A DNA stretch of 64,000 bases from UKL13-3 sp040387195 (GCA_040387195.1 JAZKEF010000014.1:1-64000), one strand, 5' to 3'; positions 7,905-17,728 are shown, numbered from the stretch's first letter. Made by a program: numbers and translations. The notes: generated by a model not told the origin, from the sequence alone.

Positions 7905-10900
7905 TTACTGAACCAGCTTGGCCTGTCCGTCTTTCAGCTCTTTGGATAAGGCATCCTGTTTGTGAAACTCAGCAACCTGCTGGCAGTATCCAAGGATTTG
8001 CGAGCACTCTTCCAGTTCGCTTTGTGCAGCACCACCTTTACCTACTTTGCGGAATGATGCAAAATAATTGTAACGTTCGGTATACACTTTCACCACATCT
8101 CTGATCAAAGCATTTCCTTTATCAACTGCCCCTGCTCCGTAATAGCCTTCGGCCAAACGAACCACAAATACATCGTAAGGAACGTTTTTCTGAGGCATCA
8201 CCACTAAACATTTATCCAATACCTTCAAGGCTCTTTCCTTATCCCCTTCTTCTACCAATTTGGTAGCTAAACGGTAGAATAAATTGCGGAGGTTTTTAGT
8301 TTGGCGCAGGATGGTTTCATCCAAATAGATACCATCGTTTTCCATACCACCCCATTTGAATTTATTCATCAGGTTATCGTACAATATATCCGAGTTGATG
8401 CGGCCCATGGTACCATCTGTAGGCTGGTCGTTTTTAATCGGAACCAACTGATAAACCAATCCGTTGATCTGGAAATAATTTTGCATGTTCAGATATACAT
8501 CGCTACCTGTAGTAATGGCAAAACAAATAGGACGTGTCCAGTCGGTAGAAGCCACAATATCCAGCGTTACCAGATCTGCTTTCATCAGGTTGGCATTGCC
8601 AATCTCCCATTTAATCGAATCCACCATAAATGGTGCATCCTTAGGTTGAACCGCTCCTGCTTTTAATACCTGTTCTTTATTCACCGGAACAAAGAATTTT
8701 TTTGTTGGATAATAGCTGTATTGTTCACCTCCCTGAGAGGTTAATTTAGCCATCGGATCTTTATCATCATTCACAAAAGAGATGATGTTTTTTAACGGAT
8801 AATAATCTGTTTGGTTAATCCCGTATTGGTTTTCTACCTGAGGATTCTGGTAGTAAATAACATAATCACGTACACCCTGTACATACTTATCAGGTGTCAT
8901 GCTAAACGGCACCGGAGCCGATTCGTAAGCCTGACGTTTTAATCCATCGGTATACCAATCGGTGTTCAATAAACTCAGGTTGATTACGCGTATATCCGAA
9001 CGGATGCCTTCTACGTTTTGAGCATACCACAACGGATAGGTATCGTTATCACCATTGGTAAACAGGATGGCATTTTTAGGGCACGACTCCAGGTAATTGC
9101 TTGCGAAATCAACTGCAGTATACCGTCCCGAACGGTTGTGGTCATCCCAGTTCTGATCCGCCATAATTGCCGGTACAGCTCCCAATGTAGCAACCGATGC
9201 AACACCGGTAGCAACCATTTTGTTCATCTTTTTAGATAAGAAATCAATGATGGCGAGTGCTCCTAATCCAATCCAGATCATAAAGGTCTGGAACGACCCT
9301 ACATATGCATAATCACGCTCACGTGGCTGGTGTGCAGGGAAGTTCAGGTATAATACAATGAATGCTCCTGTAAATAAGAACAGTGTTAAGATAACCGTTG
9401 CATCTTCTTTGGCTTTTTTGAAGTGATAGAATAACCCAATCAATCCCAAAATAAGCGGGAAGAAATAATATTTATTGTTGGCTTTACTTGCCATCGACTC
9501 CGGCAGGGTGCTTTGCGGACCCAATCCCGAAAGGCGGCCAGGGAAGGCCAGCATCTCATCGACCACATCAATACCACTTAGCCAGTTACCATCGTTGATC
9601 CCACCAAAGCCCTGGTTATCGTTTTGCCGGCCGGCAAAGTTCCACATAAAATATCTCCAGTACATATAACCCAACTGGTACGAGAACATGAAGTCCATGT
9701 TTTTATTAAACGTTGCTTTTTTGCCTTCCGGAATTTTTTCCCAGTTGCGGTAAGCCTGAATATAATCGGGTCTGTCGGCCCACATACGTGGCAATACCGT
9801 GCAGTCTTTAGGATCATAAATACGGGTAATTTTAGGTCCGGTTTCTTCGTAACGGCCGTCACCTTTGCGGTACTGCATGGCACCTTTTTCAAAGTCTACC
9901 ACCTTAGCGTAGAAATACTGTCCGTATACCAATGGATTTTCTCCATACTGCTCACGGTTGATATAGGATACCAAAGTAAAAGGATGCTCCGGATCGTTCA
10001 TATCAATAGGTGGATTGGCAGCCGAGCGAATGAGGATCATGGCATATGATGAATACCCGATGATGATATAGGTGATGCACAATACAATTGTGTTCACCCA
10101 CACTTTGTTATTTTTAATTGACCAGTATAATGTGAAACCGATTAATCCTGCAAGGAAAATCATTGTTGCATAAGCTCCGCTGTTAAAGCCCATTCCGAAA
10201 CTGTTTACAAACAAGAGGTCAAATCTTGCCATAAGCCATGGCACACCAGGAATAATCATAAACTGAACCAATCCAATTGCAAAAAGAGCTACTGCACTTG
10301 CCAGAATAAAGCCCTTACGCTCAAATGTGTATTTTTTGAAATAGTATACATATACGATAGCCGGGATAACCAACAAATTCAATAAATGGACACCGATAGC
10401 CAAACCGATAAGATAGGCAATGAGGATTAACCAGCGATCCGAATGACGTTCGTTGGCCACATTTTCCCATTTTAAAATACACCAGAAAGTAAGTGCTGTA
10501 AAGAACGATGAAGATGCGTATACCTCAGCTTCAACAGCCGAGAACCAGAACGTATCGCTCCAGGTTAATGCCAATGCTCCAACCAAACCGCTTGCCATTG
10601 CGGCCAGCGTTTGTTGCATATCGGGTTCGCCTAATATGTTTTTCATTAAAATCTTTTTGGCCAGGTGGGTGATGGTCCAGAAGTAGAACATTACGCACAA
10701 TGCACTGGTGGTAGCCGAAACCATGTTTACCCAAAAGGCAACCTTGGTTACATCATCTCCGGCAAGTAGCGAGAACAAACGACCTATGATAAGGAACAAT
10801 GGAGCTCCCGGAGGATGGCAAATCTGTAAACGATAGGCGGCCGAAATAAACTCTCCGCAATCCCAAAAACTCACGGTGGGCTCGAGTGTAAGGGTATAAG

Positions 10901-10964
10901 TTGTAAGTGCAATAACGAAGGTTATCCAACCCAACGCGCTATTAATTAAATTGTAACGACTCAT
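7905..10964 (-). CDS. DUF2723 family membrane protein, GT117 / TMEM260-like glycosyltransferase
   Basis: A 1019-aa integral membrane protein. The N-terminal DUF2723 domain shows the family core FWDCGEFISAAYRLQICHPPGAP (acidic residues in the first luminal/periplasmic loop and the HPPG turn), then about ten or more membrane segments up to around residue 600, then a periplasmic region and TPR-like helices near the end (ERALKVLDKCL). The family is classed as GT117 and is related to TMEM260 protein O-mannosyltransferase; in Bacteroidota it is a strong candidate for protein O-glycosylation, though the substrate is not proven. A single-gene unit with its own promoter and terminator. Confidence 0.9.
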   Translation of the reverse strand: MSRYNLINSALGWITFVIALTTYTLTLEPTVSFWDCGEFISAAYRLQICHPPGAPLFLIIGRLFSLLAGDDVTKVAFWVNMVSATTSALCVMFYFWTITHLAKKILMKNILGEPDMQQTLAAMASGLVGALALTWSDTFWFSAVEAEVYASSSFFTALTFWCILKWENVANERHSDRWLILIAYLIGLAIGVHLLNLLVIPAIVYVYYFKKYTFERKGFILASAVALFAIGLVQFMIIPGVPWLMARFDLLFVNSFGMGFNSGAYATMIFLAGLIGFTLYWSIKNNKVWVNTIVLCITYIIIGYSSYAMILIRSAANPPIDMNDPEHPFTLVSYINREQYGENPLVYGQYFYAKVVDFEKGAMQYRKGDGRYEETGPKITRIYDPKDCTVLPRMWADRPDYIQAYRNWEKIPEGKKATFNKNMDFMFSYQLGYMYWRYFMWNFAGRQNDNQGFGGINDGNWLSGIDVVDEMLAFPGRLSGLGPQSTLPESMASKANNKYYFFPLILGLIGLFYHFKKAKEDATVILTLFLFTGAFIVLYLNFPAHQPRERDYAYVGSFQTFMIWIGLGALAIIDFLSKKMNKMVATGVASVATLGAVPAIMADQNWDDHNRSGRYTAVDFASNYLESCPKNAILFTNGDNDTYPLWYAQNVEGIRSDIRVINLSLLNTDWYTDGLKRQAYESAPVPFSMTPDKYVQGVRDYVIYYQNPQVENQYGINQTDYYPLKNIISFVNDDKDPMAKLTSQGGEQYSYYPTKKFFVPVNKEQVLKAGAVQPKDAPFMVDSIKWEIGNANLMKADLVTLDIVASTDWTRPICFAITTGSDVYLNMQNYFQINGLVYQLVPIKNDQPTDGTMGRINSDILYDNLMNKFKWGGMENDGIYLDETILRQTKNLRNLFYRLATKLVEEGDKERALKVLDKCLVVMPQKNVPYDVFVVRLAEGYYGAGAVDKGNALIRDVVKVYTERYNYFASFRKVGKGGAAQSELEECSQILGYCQQVAEFHKQDALSKELKDGQAKLVQ

Positions 10965-10995
10965 TATGGTATATATGTGTAGTTTTAAAGGTTAG

Positions 10996-11026
10996 CAAAT
11001 ATATGTTCTGCGCGGTATTAACCAAA
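10996..11026 (-). promoter_or_regulatory. Bacteroidota-type promoter of the DUF2723 gene
   Basis: On the minus strand: -33 TTTG (11023-11026), exactly 19 nt, -7 TATATTTG (10996-11003). The predicted start of transcription lies about 25 nt before the ATG at 10964. Confidence 0.8.
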
Positions 11027-11122
11027 TGCAAGTGAAAATGGCCGGCAAACCTCCTAAACGTAAACCGGTTGATTGTTGGTACACGCAATACCGGATTGGG
11101 TTCATTTTTTCTTGCGGAAAGG

Positions 11123-11333
11123 TGTTGCGGGTTATTTATTGCGGGTTGCGGGTTGTCCATGGTCCACGATTTTTTCAGTAAATATACTTTGCCTATTTCC
11201 TCCCGATAGCCCGCGGGATTTTCCCTGACTCCTTCTTTGGGAAAGGTTATTAATTACATCCTGCACAATTTTATTGCTCATCAAGAGCTTTATGCTTCCA
11301 ATGAATATTGAACCTGTTGGGGTTCTTACTACC
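11123..11333 (-). repeat. Composite dispersed repeat, copy in inverted orientation to 12866-13032
   Basis: This block reads, on the minus strand, like 12866-13032: the motif around AACCCC/GGGGTT with AATATTGAAC (to 11333), AATTACATCCTGCACAATTT (11252-11273), a CCCT..CTTCTTT segment, and the CCCGCAACCCGCAATAAA motif (11123-11157). This copy also holds a palindrome-like TCCCGATAGCCCGCGGGA at 11201-11218. No gene is seen in 10965-11488 beyond the repeat. Confidence 0.7.
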
Positions 11334-11488
11334 AAAGGAGATCGGGTTGTTCGGAAATTTATACTTCATTTTATAGGCAAGTCATTCTTGTTTAAACAAC
11401 CTTTAGCAGGAACCCATATTGCCTCCAGCGGTTTGTTACATAAACAGTTAAGACCGGTTTCTTTAATCTAAAATAATTTTCAATTCAC

Positions 11489-11518
11489 TTTGAAAAACAA
11501 CAAATTAATATACCTTTG
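11489..11518 (+). promoter_or_regulatory. Bacteroidota-type promoter of the RRM protein gene
   Basis: -33 TTTG (11489-11492), 18-nt spacer, -7 TACCTTTG (11511-11518). Transcription would start near 11525, which rules out upstream in-frame codons and fixes the ATG at 11541 as the start. Confidence 0.8.
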
Positions 11519-11540
11519 GTGTGTATTTTATATTATTACA

Positions 11541-11903
11541 ATGAACATTTACATCGGAAACCTTGACTACGCAGTCAACGAACAACAGTTACAAGAACTA
11601 TTTCAACAGTATGGTGAGGTAGCTTCAGCAAAAATCATTACAGATAAATTTACAGGCCGTAGCAAAGGTTTCGGTTTCGTAGAAATGTCGAATGATGGTG
11701 ATGCCACAAATGCTATCGAAGCATTAAATGGCACAGCAATGAAAAACAGAAACATCTCGGTAACCGAAGCACGTCCGCGTGAAGAAGGTTCTGGAAACCG
11801 TGGCGGTGGTGACCGTGGTGGTTTTAACCGTGGTGGTGGCGACAGAGGCGGTTTTAACCGTGGTGGCGACAGAGGCGGTGAAAGAAGATTCAACAGAGAC
11901 TAA
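11541..11903 (+). CDS. Glycine-rich RNA-binding protein with one RRM domain
   Basis: A 120-aa protein. Residues 2-78 form an RNA recognition motif with RNP2 IYIGNL (3-8) and RNP1 KGFGFVEM (42-49), carrying the aromatic residues that stack on RNA bases. The tail is a low-complexity stretch of NRGGGDRGGF-type repeats ending in RRFNRD. Small RRM proteins of this kind are common in Bacteroidota and cyanobacteria; roles in cold response or mRNA stability have been proposed. It is a single-gene unit with clear promoter and terminator. The nearly identical tail repeats at DNA level make length variation by slippage likely. Confidence 0.93.
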   Translation: MNIYIGNLDYAVNEQQLQELFQQYGEVASAKIITDKFTGRSKGFGFVEMSNDGDATNAIEALNGTAMKNRNISVTEARPREEGSGNRGGGDRGGFNRGGGDRGGFNRGGDRGGERRFNRD

Positions 11904-11925
11904 TTATATTTTTCTCTTCTCCAGA

Positions 11926-11955
11926 AAACCTGTTCCTTACCGAACAGGTTTTTTT
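11926..11955 (+). terminator. Intrinsic terminator of the RRM gene
   Basis: A perfect 10-bp stem (AAACCTGTTC 11926-11935 with GAACAGGTTT 11942-11951), 6-nt loop, then T-run to 11955; 23 nt after the stop codon. Confidence 0.92.
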
Positions 11956-12150
11956 ATGCCTTCTTGCGAAGGCGCTTTGGCTATTTGCTTTTAGCTGTTG
12001 GTTACTGTTCTTCCAATTTTTATAATCGCAAAGACGCTATGGCGCAAGGATGAGAAGGCTTGCGTCTCTCCCGGTATTTTTAATAAACCTGTGTGATCTG
12101 CTGCTTTAAAATCGTTGCCATAAGCTAATAATATAGTCTTCTGTGATGTT

Positions 12151-12181
12151 GTTTCCCGCTGATCTCACAGATTGCGCAGAT
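12151..12181 (+). repeat. Short dispersed repeat TTTCCCGCTGATCTC..CAGATT
   Basis: 31 nt almost the same as 18321-18351 (two or three differences). It sits in the 350-nt gap between the RRM terminator and apaG, which holds no gene. The element is probably a genome-wide interspersed sequence. Confidence 0.6.
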
Positions 12182-12253
12182 GTGTTGCCTAGAGTTAAAA
12201 AAAATAAATTTGTGTAATCAGTGGCTATAGAATCTCTGCCGACTTTATGGTTC

Positions 12254-12640
12254 TTAATTCAACCTGAATGGTGCAATAAGTTGAAATTCGGGAATGGCTA
12301 CTTCAAAACGTTTGCCGTCTATCTGGCGTTCCATTAAATAGGTGCCGTGCATTTTTCCGAACTCACTTTGCAGTGCACATCCCGAAACATACTGATGTGA
12401 TTCGCCCGGCTCGAGGACAGGCTGCACGCCTACAATCCCTTCGCCTTCCACTTCCGAATTTTCAATGTTTACATCCGTAATATACCAATGCCTTCTCAAT
12501 AGTTTGATGGTATAATCTCCTTCATTGTGAATGGTGATGCGGTACGCAAACATGTGATGCCCGGCCTCATGTTGCAAGCGGGGGTTCTGGTAAGCTGTTT
12601 CTACCGAGATACGAATATCGTTGGTTATTGCTGTTGGCAT
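12254..12640 (-). CDS. apaG: ApaG domain protein
   Basis: The ATG at 12640 (MPTAITNDIRISV) gives 128 aa, the usual ApaG length; an in-frame ATG at 12679 would add 13 residues unlike the family. The single fibronectin-III-like ApaG/DUF525 domain is complete: YRITIHNEG, LLRRHWYITD, GVQPVLEPGESHQYVSGC and MHGTYLMER. ApaG is a cytoplasmic protein tied to cobalt/magnesium sensitivity in enterobacteria, but the biochemical role remains open. Monocistronic by appearance. Confidence 0.93.
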   Translation of the reverse strand: MPTAITNDIRISVETAYQNPRLQHEAGHHMFAYRITIHNEGDYTIKLLRRHWYITDVNIENSEVEGEGIVGVQPVLEPGESHQYVSGCALQSEFGKMHGTYLMERQIDGKRFEVAIPEFQLIAPFRLN

Positions 12641-12865
12641 AGTAATTAAACATCTCGAATTAACGGAATGTTTGGACATTATGCAAGTTAAATAAGTGTA
12701 ATTTGGTTCATAGTTAATGGTTCAAGGCTCATAGTTACTGGCCGATTTGTTATTAATTTACGGAGGGATTTAAGCTGTTGGAGGATTTTGTGCAGGAAGG
12801 CACGAAAAGGAAGAGTAGAAGAAGAAGAAAATAGCCGTGATAAAAGAATCCAGAAGAAAGAACCG

Positions 12866-13032
12866 GAACCCTAATGGGGTTCAATATTTGTTAGGCGGAA
12901 CAAAGCTCTTTATGTGCAATAAAATTGTGCAGGATGTAATTTGATACCCTCTCAAAAGAAGTAGGGTCAAAGAAGAATCCTGGTAGACCATCCCACAAGA
13001 CAACCCGCAACCCGTAATAAATAACCCGCAAC
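12866..13032 (+). repeat. Composite dispersed repeat, inverted partner of 11123-11333
   Basis: Contains, in order, GAACCC..GGGGTTCAATATT (12866-12890), a segment ending in AATTGTGCAGGATGTAATTT (to 12942) and the CCCGCAACCCGTAATAAATAA motif (12999-13032). All three parts appear in reverse order and orientation at 11123-11333, so the RRM and apaG genes are framed by inverted copies about 1.5 kb apart. A partial third copy lies at 28671-28786. The gap 12641-13048 has no gene. Confidence 0.7.
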
Positions 13033-13048
13033 TTTTCTGCGAGCGCAT

Positions 13049-13078
13049 AAAAAAACCTGCAGGGATTACCTGCAGGTT
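13049..13078 (-). terminator. Intrinsic terminator of the rimP-nusA-infB operon
   Basis: A 10-bp perfect stem (AACCTGCAGG 13054-13063 with CCTGCAGGTT 13069-13078) and, on the minus strand, a T-run at 13049-13055; 22 nt past the infB stop. Confidence 0.92.
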
Positions 13079-13099
13079 CTATATGTTGTTTTGCCGCAT

Positions 13100-16000
13100 T
13101 TATTTCAGCGTACGTTTTACTTCTACTTCTTCGTATGCTTCGATGTAATCACCTTCTTTCAGGTCGTTGTATCCTTTAATGGCCACACCGCACTCATATC
13201 CGTAGCTAACTTCTTTCACATCATCTTTGAAACGTTTCAATGAATCAAGCTCACCGCTGAATACTACCACACCATCTCTGATGAGACGTATTTTCGAGTT
13301 GCGGAAAATTTTTCCATCTGTAACATAACATCCTGCAATGGTTCCCACTTTGGTAATTTTCATTACCTGACGGATTTCAAGGTTACCTGTAACCTTCTCT
13401 TCCATCGTAGGAGCCAACATACCTTCGATAGCCGATTTAATCTCTTCAATAGCATTGTAGATGATTGAATACATGCGGATATCGATAGACTCTGCTTCGG
13501 CCAGTTTACGTGCCTGAGGCGAAGGACGCACGTTAAAGGCAATCACAATCGCATCGGATGCAGATGCCAGTAATACATCACTTTCCGAGATCTGACCCAC
13601 ACCTTTGTATATAACGCTTACCTGTACTTCTTCGGTTGATAATTTGATTAATGAATCGCTCAATGCTTCTACCGAACCATCCACGTCACCTTTCACAATC
13701 ACTTTCAACTCCTTAAAGTTACCGATAGCCAAACGTCTTCCAATCTCATCGAGTGTAATATGTTTCTGGGTACGGATCCCTTGTTCGCGTTGCAACTGAT
13801 TCCGTTTGTTGGCAATCTCTTTTGCTTCCTGCTCGTTTTTGGTAATCATGAAACGATCGCCTGCTTGTGGTGCTCCGGTGAAACCCAGAATTACCACAGG
13901 AGCTGATGGTCCTGCTTCGGTTATCTTTTTACCGCGCTCATCAAACATGGCTTTTACTTTACCATTGTGAATACCCGCTAGAATCGGATCCCCTACACGC
14001 ATTGTTCCTGATTGAACCATTAACGTGGTTACCAATCCGCGACCTTTATCCAATGACGATTCAATTACACTACCCACTGCACGTTTATTCGGATTGGCTT
14101 TCAGGTTAAGCATCTCTGCTTCGAGCAATACTTTTTCCAGTAAGTTATCAATGTTCTGTCCTTTTTTGGCCGAGATTTCCTGGCACTGGTATTTACCACC
14201 CCATTCTTCTACCAAAATATTCATGGCTGCCAGTTGCTCGCGGATCTTATCCGGATTGGCACCATCGCGGTCAATTTTATTGATGGCAAATACAATAGGC
14301 ACACCGGCTGCCTGCGCATGGCTGATGGCCTCTTTGGTTTGTGGCATCACGCTGTCATCTGCTGCAATTACAATAATTACTAAGTCGGTGATTTTGGCTC
14401 CGCGTGCACGCATGGCGGTAAACGCCTCGTGACCCGGAGTATCCAGGAAGGTAACATGTTTGCCATTGGCAAGTGTTACTTCGTACGCACCGATATGTTG
14501 CGTAATTCCTCCCGCTTCGCCTGCAATTACATTGGCTTTACGGATATAATCGAGTAGGGATGTTTTACCGTGATCTACGTGACCCATTACGGTTACGATT
14601 GGTGCTCGCGGCAATAAATCTTCTTCGAGGTCAATATCTTCTTCAACAGTTTCCTGCAGTTCGGCACTTACAAACTCTACTTCAAATCCGAATTCTTCAG
14701 CAACTATGGCAATGGTTTCGGCATCCAAACGCTGGTTAATCGATACCATCAATCCCAACGACATACATGCCGAGATGATATTGGTAATCTGCAAATCCAT
14801 TAATTGGGCCAACTCGTTTGCCGTTACAAATTCGGTAACTTTAATCTTGCGTTGTCCTTCCAGTTCCAATGCTTCCTCATCACGTCTGTCGGATGCGGCA
14901 TCACGTTTTTGCTTACGTATTTTAGAACGTACAGCTCCGATGTTTTGCGGCTTGCTTCCCGGGTTTAAGCGGGCAAGTGTTTCCTTCAGTTTATCCTGAA
15001 TCTGTTTTTCGGTAATTTCCGTTTTCTCTTCAGGTGGTGCGTTGCGGTCGTTTTTTCCTTTATAGTTAGGGTTGGGAACGTATGGTCTCGGTGGACCTCC
15101 TTGTCCGCCCGGACGATTTCCGCCAAAACGGTTTCCACCTCCGGTATTACCACCCGTATTGGGAGCACCCGGATTCGGGTTGGGGCGGTTTCCATCGCGC
15201 GGAGGGCGGTTGTTCGGGTTAAATTCAAATTTCTTTGAATCCACGTTATCGCTTCCGGCTACAAAATTATTTCTGCGTCTTTTCTTTTTATTGGCTGCAC
15301 TTCCATCGCTTGAGGCAATTGGAGTGGGTTTTTTAGGTTGTTCAACCGGCAACACAATTTTACCCATTACTTTTAAACCCGAAAGCTTTTCGTAATTGGT
15401 ATCCATTACTTTAGGTGTGTTGTCTTCGGGAACCACAGGCTCTGCAGGTGTTTCAGCTACTGGTTCCGGTTTGGGTTTGGTTTCCTTTACCGGTTCTGCT
15501 TCTTTAACCACTGCTGCAGGTGCCTCCACTATAGGAGCAACTTCTTCCTTCACTACCGGAGCTGCTTTTTCCTTTTTAGGTTTTTCGGCAACAGGTGCTT
15601 CTTCCTTTTTGGTTGTCTTTTTGCCCTTTTTCATGGCATCCAGATCAATCTTGCCTACAACTGTCAGTTTCAGTTTATCATCTTCCACTGCAGGTACCTC
15701 AACAATCGGCTCAGGTTCTTTAACCTCAACTTTGGGTGTTTCAATAACTACAGGTGGTTCTTCCTTTTTAGGTGCGGGTTTTTCGGCTTTAGGAACCTCA
15801 GCTCTCGGTGTAGCATGTTCCTTCACCAAACCTGACTTAATCAGAATCCCGTCATCTTCATCCTCTTCTGCTACAGGTTCTTTGGCTTTAGTCGGGGTTA
15901 TGTTTACCTCTTCCTTTTTGGCAACTTTTTGCTTGCCAAGCATCGACACATCGTCCTTGGTCTTTTTGTCGCTCTGAAAATCCTTAAGGAGCACAGCGTA

Positions 16001-16141
16001 CTGTTCATCCGTAATTTTAGAGTTGGGGTTGTTATCAACCTTAAAACCTTTTTTCGACAGATGTTCCACGATGGTGCCTATACCAACGCCTATTTCCTTA
16101 ACTACTTTACTTAGTCTGATATTTCCTGTGTTTTCGCTCAT
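13100..16141 (-). CDS. infB: Translation initiation factor IF-2
   Basis: A 1013-aa IF-2 that delivers initiator fMet-tRNA to the 30S subunit. An IF2_N module starts the protein (RLSKVVKEIGVGIGTIVEHL), followed by about 350 residues of low-complexity Lys/Glu/Pro/Ala linker and a Gly/Asn/Arg/Pro-rich stretch, a second IF2_N-like module, then the GTPase domain from about residue 512 with G1 GHVDHGKTS, G3 DTPGHEAF and G4 NKID, and domains II-IV to the C-terminus. The long linker is typical of Bacteroidota. It is the last gene of the rimP-nusA-infB operon but lies 342 nt after nusA. Confidence 0.98.
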   Translation of the reverse strand: MSENTGNIRLSKVVKEIGVGIGTIVEHLSKKGFKVDNNPNSKITDEQYAVLLKDFQSDKKTKDDVSMLGKQKVAKKEEVNITPTKAKEPVAEEDEDDGILIKSGLVKEHATPRAEVPKAEKPAPKKEEPPVVIETPKVEVKEPEPIVEVPAVEDDKLKLTVVGKIDLDAMKKGKKTTKKEEAPVAEKPKKEKAAPVVKEEVAPIVEAPAAVVKEAEPVKETKPKPEPVAETPAEPVVPEDNTPKVMDTNYEKLSGLKVMGKIVLPVEQPKKPTPIASSDGSAANKKKRRRNNFVAGSDNVDSKKFEFNPNNRPPRDGNRPNPNPGAPNTGGNTGGGNRFGGNRPGGQGGPPRPYVPNPNYKGKNDRNAPPEEKTEITEKQIQDKLKETLARLNPGSKPQNIGAVRSKIRKQKRDAASDRRDEEALELEGQRKIKVTEFVTANELAQLMDLQITNIISACMSLGLMVSINQRLDAETIAIVAEEFGFEVEFVSAELQETVEEDIDLEEDLLPRAPIVTVMGHVDHGKTSLLDYIRKANVIAGEAGGITQHIGAYEVTLANGKHVTFLDTPGHEAFTAMRARGAKITDLVIIVIAADDSVMPQTKEAISHAQAAGVPIVFAINKIDRDGANPDKIREQLAAMNILVEEWGGKYQCQEISAKKGQNIDNLLEKVLLEAEMLNLKANPNKRAVGSVIESSLDKGRGLVTTLMVQSGTMRVGDPILAGIHNGKVKAMFDERGKKITEAGPSAPVVILGFTGAPQAGDRFMITKNEQEAKEIANKRNQLQREQGIRTQKHITLDEIGRRLAIGNFKELKVIVKGDVDGSVEALSDSLIKLSTEEVQVSVIYKGVGQISESDVLLASASDAIVIAFNVRPSPQARKLAEAESIDIRMYSIIYNAIEEIKSAIEGMLAPTMEEKVTGNLEIRQVMKITKVGTIAGCYVTDGKIFRNSKIRLIRDGVVVFSGELDSLKRFKDDVKEVSYGYECGVAIKGYNDLKEGDYIEAYEEVEVKRTLK

Positions 16142-16267
16142 TCAATCTGCGATATTACTTATATTTTGTGAGTTTATGGTTATGAAGCCTTTAAATTGTT
16201 AGCTTTTGGCTCTTGGTTATTAGCTATTGGTCATTAGCTGTTGGCTGTTAGCAACTGAAAACTTAAC

Positions 16268-16455
16268 AATCAACCGTTCTCGATACAAACCCCACCACAC
16301 TTTCCTACGCACTGTTCACTCGAAATGACTATCTTATCAACCAGTCACCTATTAACTTTATTAACTGATTACTCGATTAACTGAATCAACCGTTCTCGAT
16401 ATGAACTCCATACACTTTCCTACCCCCTGTTCACTCGAACTGACTATCCTTATAA
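16268..16455. repeat. Direct repeat of ~70 bp inside the nusA-infB gap
   Basis: Two related blocks, 16268-16335 and 16384-16455, share AATCAACCGTTCTCGATA, CACACTTTCCTAC and GTTCACTCGAA.TGACTATC. A weaker third relative is at 29908-29955. The remainder of 16142-16483 holds TTAGCTATTGG-type simple repeats. No gene or promoter is clear here, although infB may be read through from nusA. Confidence 0.65.
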
Positions 16456-16483
16456 CTGATAACACAATTAACCAATCAACCGC

Positions 16484-17719
16484 TTACTCAAACTCCGCTT
16501 GTAAGATCTTGCGGATCTCGGCAACGGTTTCTTCTTCCAGCTCGGTTCTTCTGATCAGCTCTTCGTTGGAGATGGCCAAAACGCTCTTCGCTGTATCACA
16601 GCCAATGCCTTTCAGCTCATCAATAATCCAGCTATCAATCTCATCCGAGAATTCTTCCAGATCAATATCCCCTTCGTCCTCTTCGTTTTCGCGGTATACA
16701 TCAATCTCCACACCCACCAGTTTACCGGCAAGTTTGATATTGTGTCCGCCTTTTCCGATGGCAAGCGATACCTGATCCGGTTTTAAGTACACGGCCGCAC
16801 GTTTGGTTTCTTCTTCAATTTTTACAGAAGAAATCTTGGCAGGACTCAATGCACGCTGGATCAATAATTGGGTATTGGCTGTATTGTTGATTACGTCAAT
16901 GTTTTCATTGCGCAACTCGCGAACGATACCATGGATACGTGAACCTTTCATTCCCACACAAGCTCCAACAGGATCAATGCGCTCATCGTATGACTCAACG
17001 GCAACCTTGGCTCTTTCGCCCGGCTCACGCACAATCTTTTTGATGGTAATCAACCCGTCAATGATTTCCGGAACTTCCTGTTCGAACAAACGCTCCAGGA
17101 ATACGCCCGAGGTACGCGATAAAATGATCCGCGGTGAACCGTTGTACATTTCTACCTTCAATACCACAGCCTTAATGTTATCACCCTTTTTGTAGTGATC
17201 CGCAGGGATCATTTCGTTTTTAGGCAACAACAACTCGTTTCCTTCGTCATCCAGTACCATCAGTTCTTTCTTCCAAACCTGGTAAACTTCGCCCACCACA
17301 ATTTCGCCCACACGGTCCTTGTATTTTTTGTACAACTCGTCTTTTTCAAGCTCCAGTACTTTCGACATCAGGGTTTGGCGTGCTGCCAAAATTGCCCTGC
17401 GGCCAAAACTTTCCAGTGTAATTTCGGTTGTTACCTCTTCTTCTACCTCAAAATCCGGCTCAATCTTGCGGGCATCGCTCAATGAAATCTGGCTGCGGCT
17501 TTCTTCCACCTCGCCATCATGAACAATCACCTGGTTTTGCCAAATCTCCAAATCACCACTGTTATCGTTGATAATTACCGAAAAATTCTCGTCTGTTCCG
17601 TATTTTTTACGCAACATGCTGCGGAATACATCCTCCAACACACGTTGCATGGTAGTACGGTCAATGTTTTTAAATTCTTTAAACTCGCTAAACGAGTCAA
17701 TTAAACCTACGCTATGCAT
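16484..17719 (-). CDS. nusA: Transcription termination/antitermination factor NusA
   Basis: A 411-aa NusA with the usual order: N-terminal RNA-polymerase-binding domain (LIDSFSEFKEFKNIDR), S1 RNA-binding domain near 130-200 (VGEVYQVWKKELMVLD), then two KH domains (DPVGACVGMKGSRIHGIVREL with GxxG, and QVSLAIGKGGHNIKLAGKLVGVEID), and a short acidic C-terminal region ending in one helix-hairpin-helix-like segment. It controls pausing, termination and antitermination. The stop lies 10 nt before the position where rimP ends upstream, so it is co-transcribed with rimP. Confidence 0.97.
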   Translation of the reverse strand: MHSVGLIDSFSEFKEFKNIDRTTMQRVLEDVFRSMLRKKYGTDENFSVIINDNSGDLEIWQNQVIVHDGEVEESRSQISLSDARKIEPDFEVEEEVTTEITLESFGRRAILAARQTLMSKVLELEKDELYKKYKDRVGEIVVGEVYQVWKKELMVLDDEGNELLLPKNEMIPADHYKKGDNIKAVVLKVEMYNGSPRIILSRTSGVFLERLFEQEVPEIIDGLITIKKIVREPGERAKVAVESYDERIDPVGACVGMKGSRIHGIVRELRNENIDVINNTANTQLLIQRALSPAKISSVKIEEETKRAAVYLKPDQVSLAIGKGGHNIKLAGKLVGVEIDVYRENEEDEGDIDLEEFSDEIDSWIIDELKGIGCDTAKSVLAISNEELIRRTELEEETVAEIRKILQAEFE

Positions 17720-17728
17720 AATCTATAT

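Noticed and set aside
15396..15977. Open frame of 193 codons on the plus strand inside infB
   Set aside because: Low-complexity mirror of the Lys/Glu/Pro-rich IF-2 linker; Ser/Gly/Thr-only composition and no homologous look.
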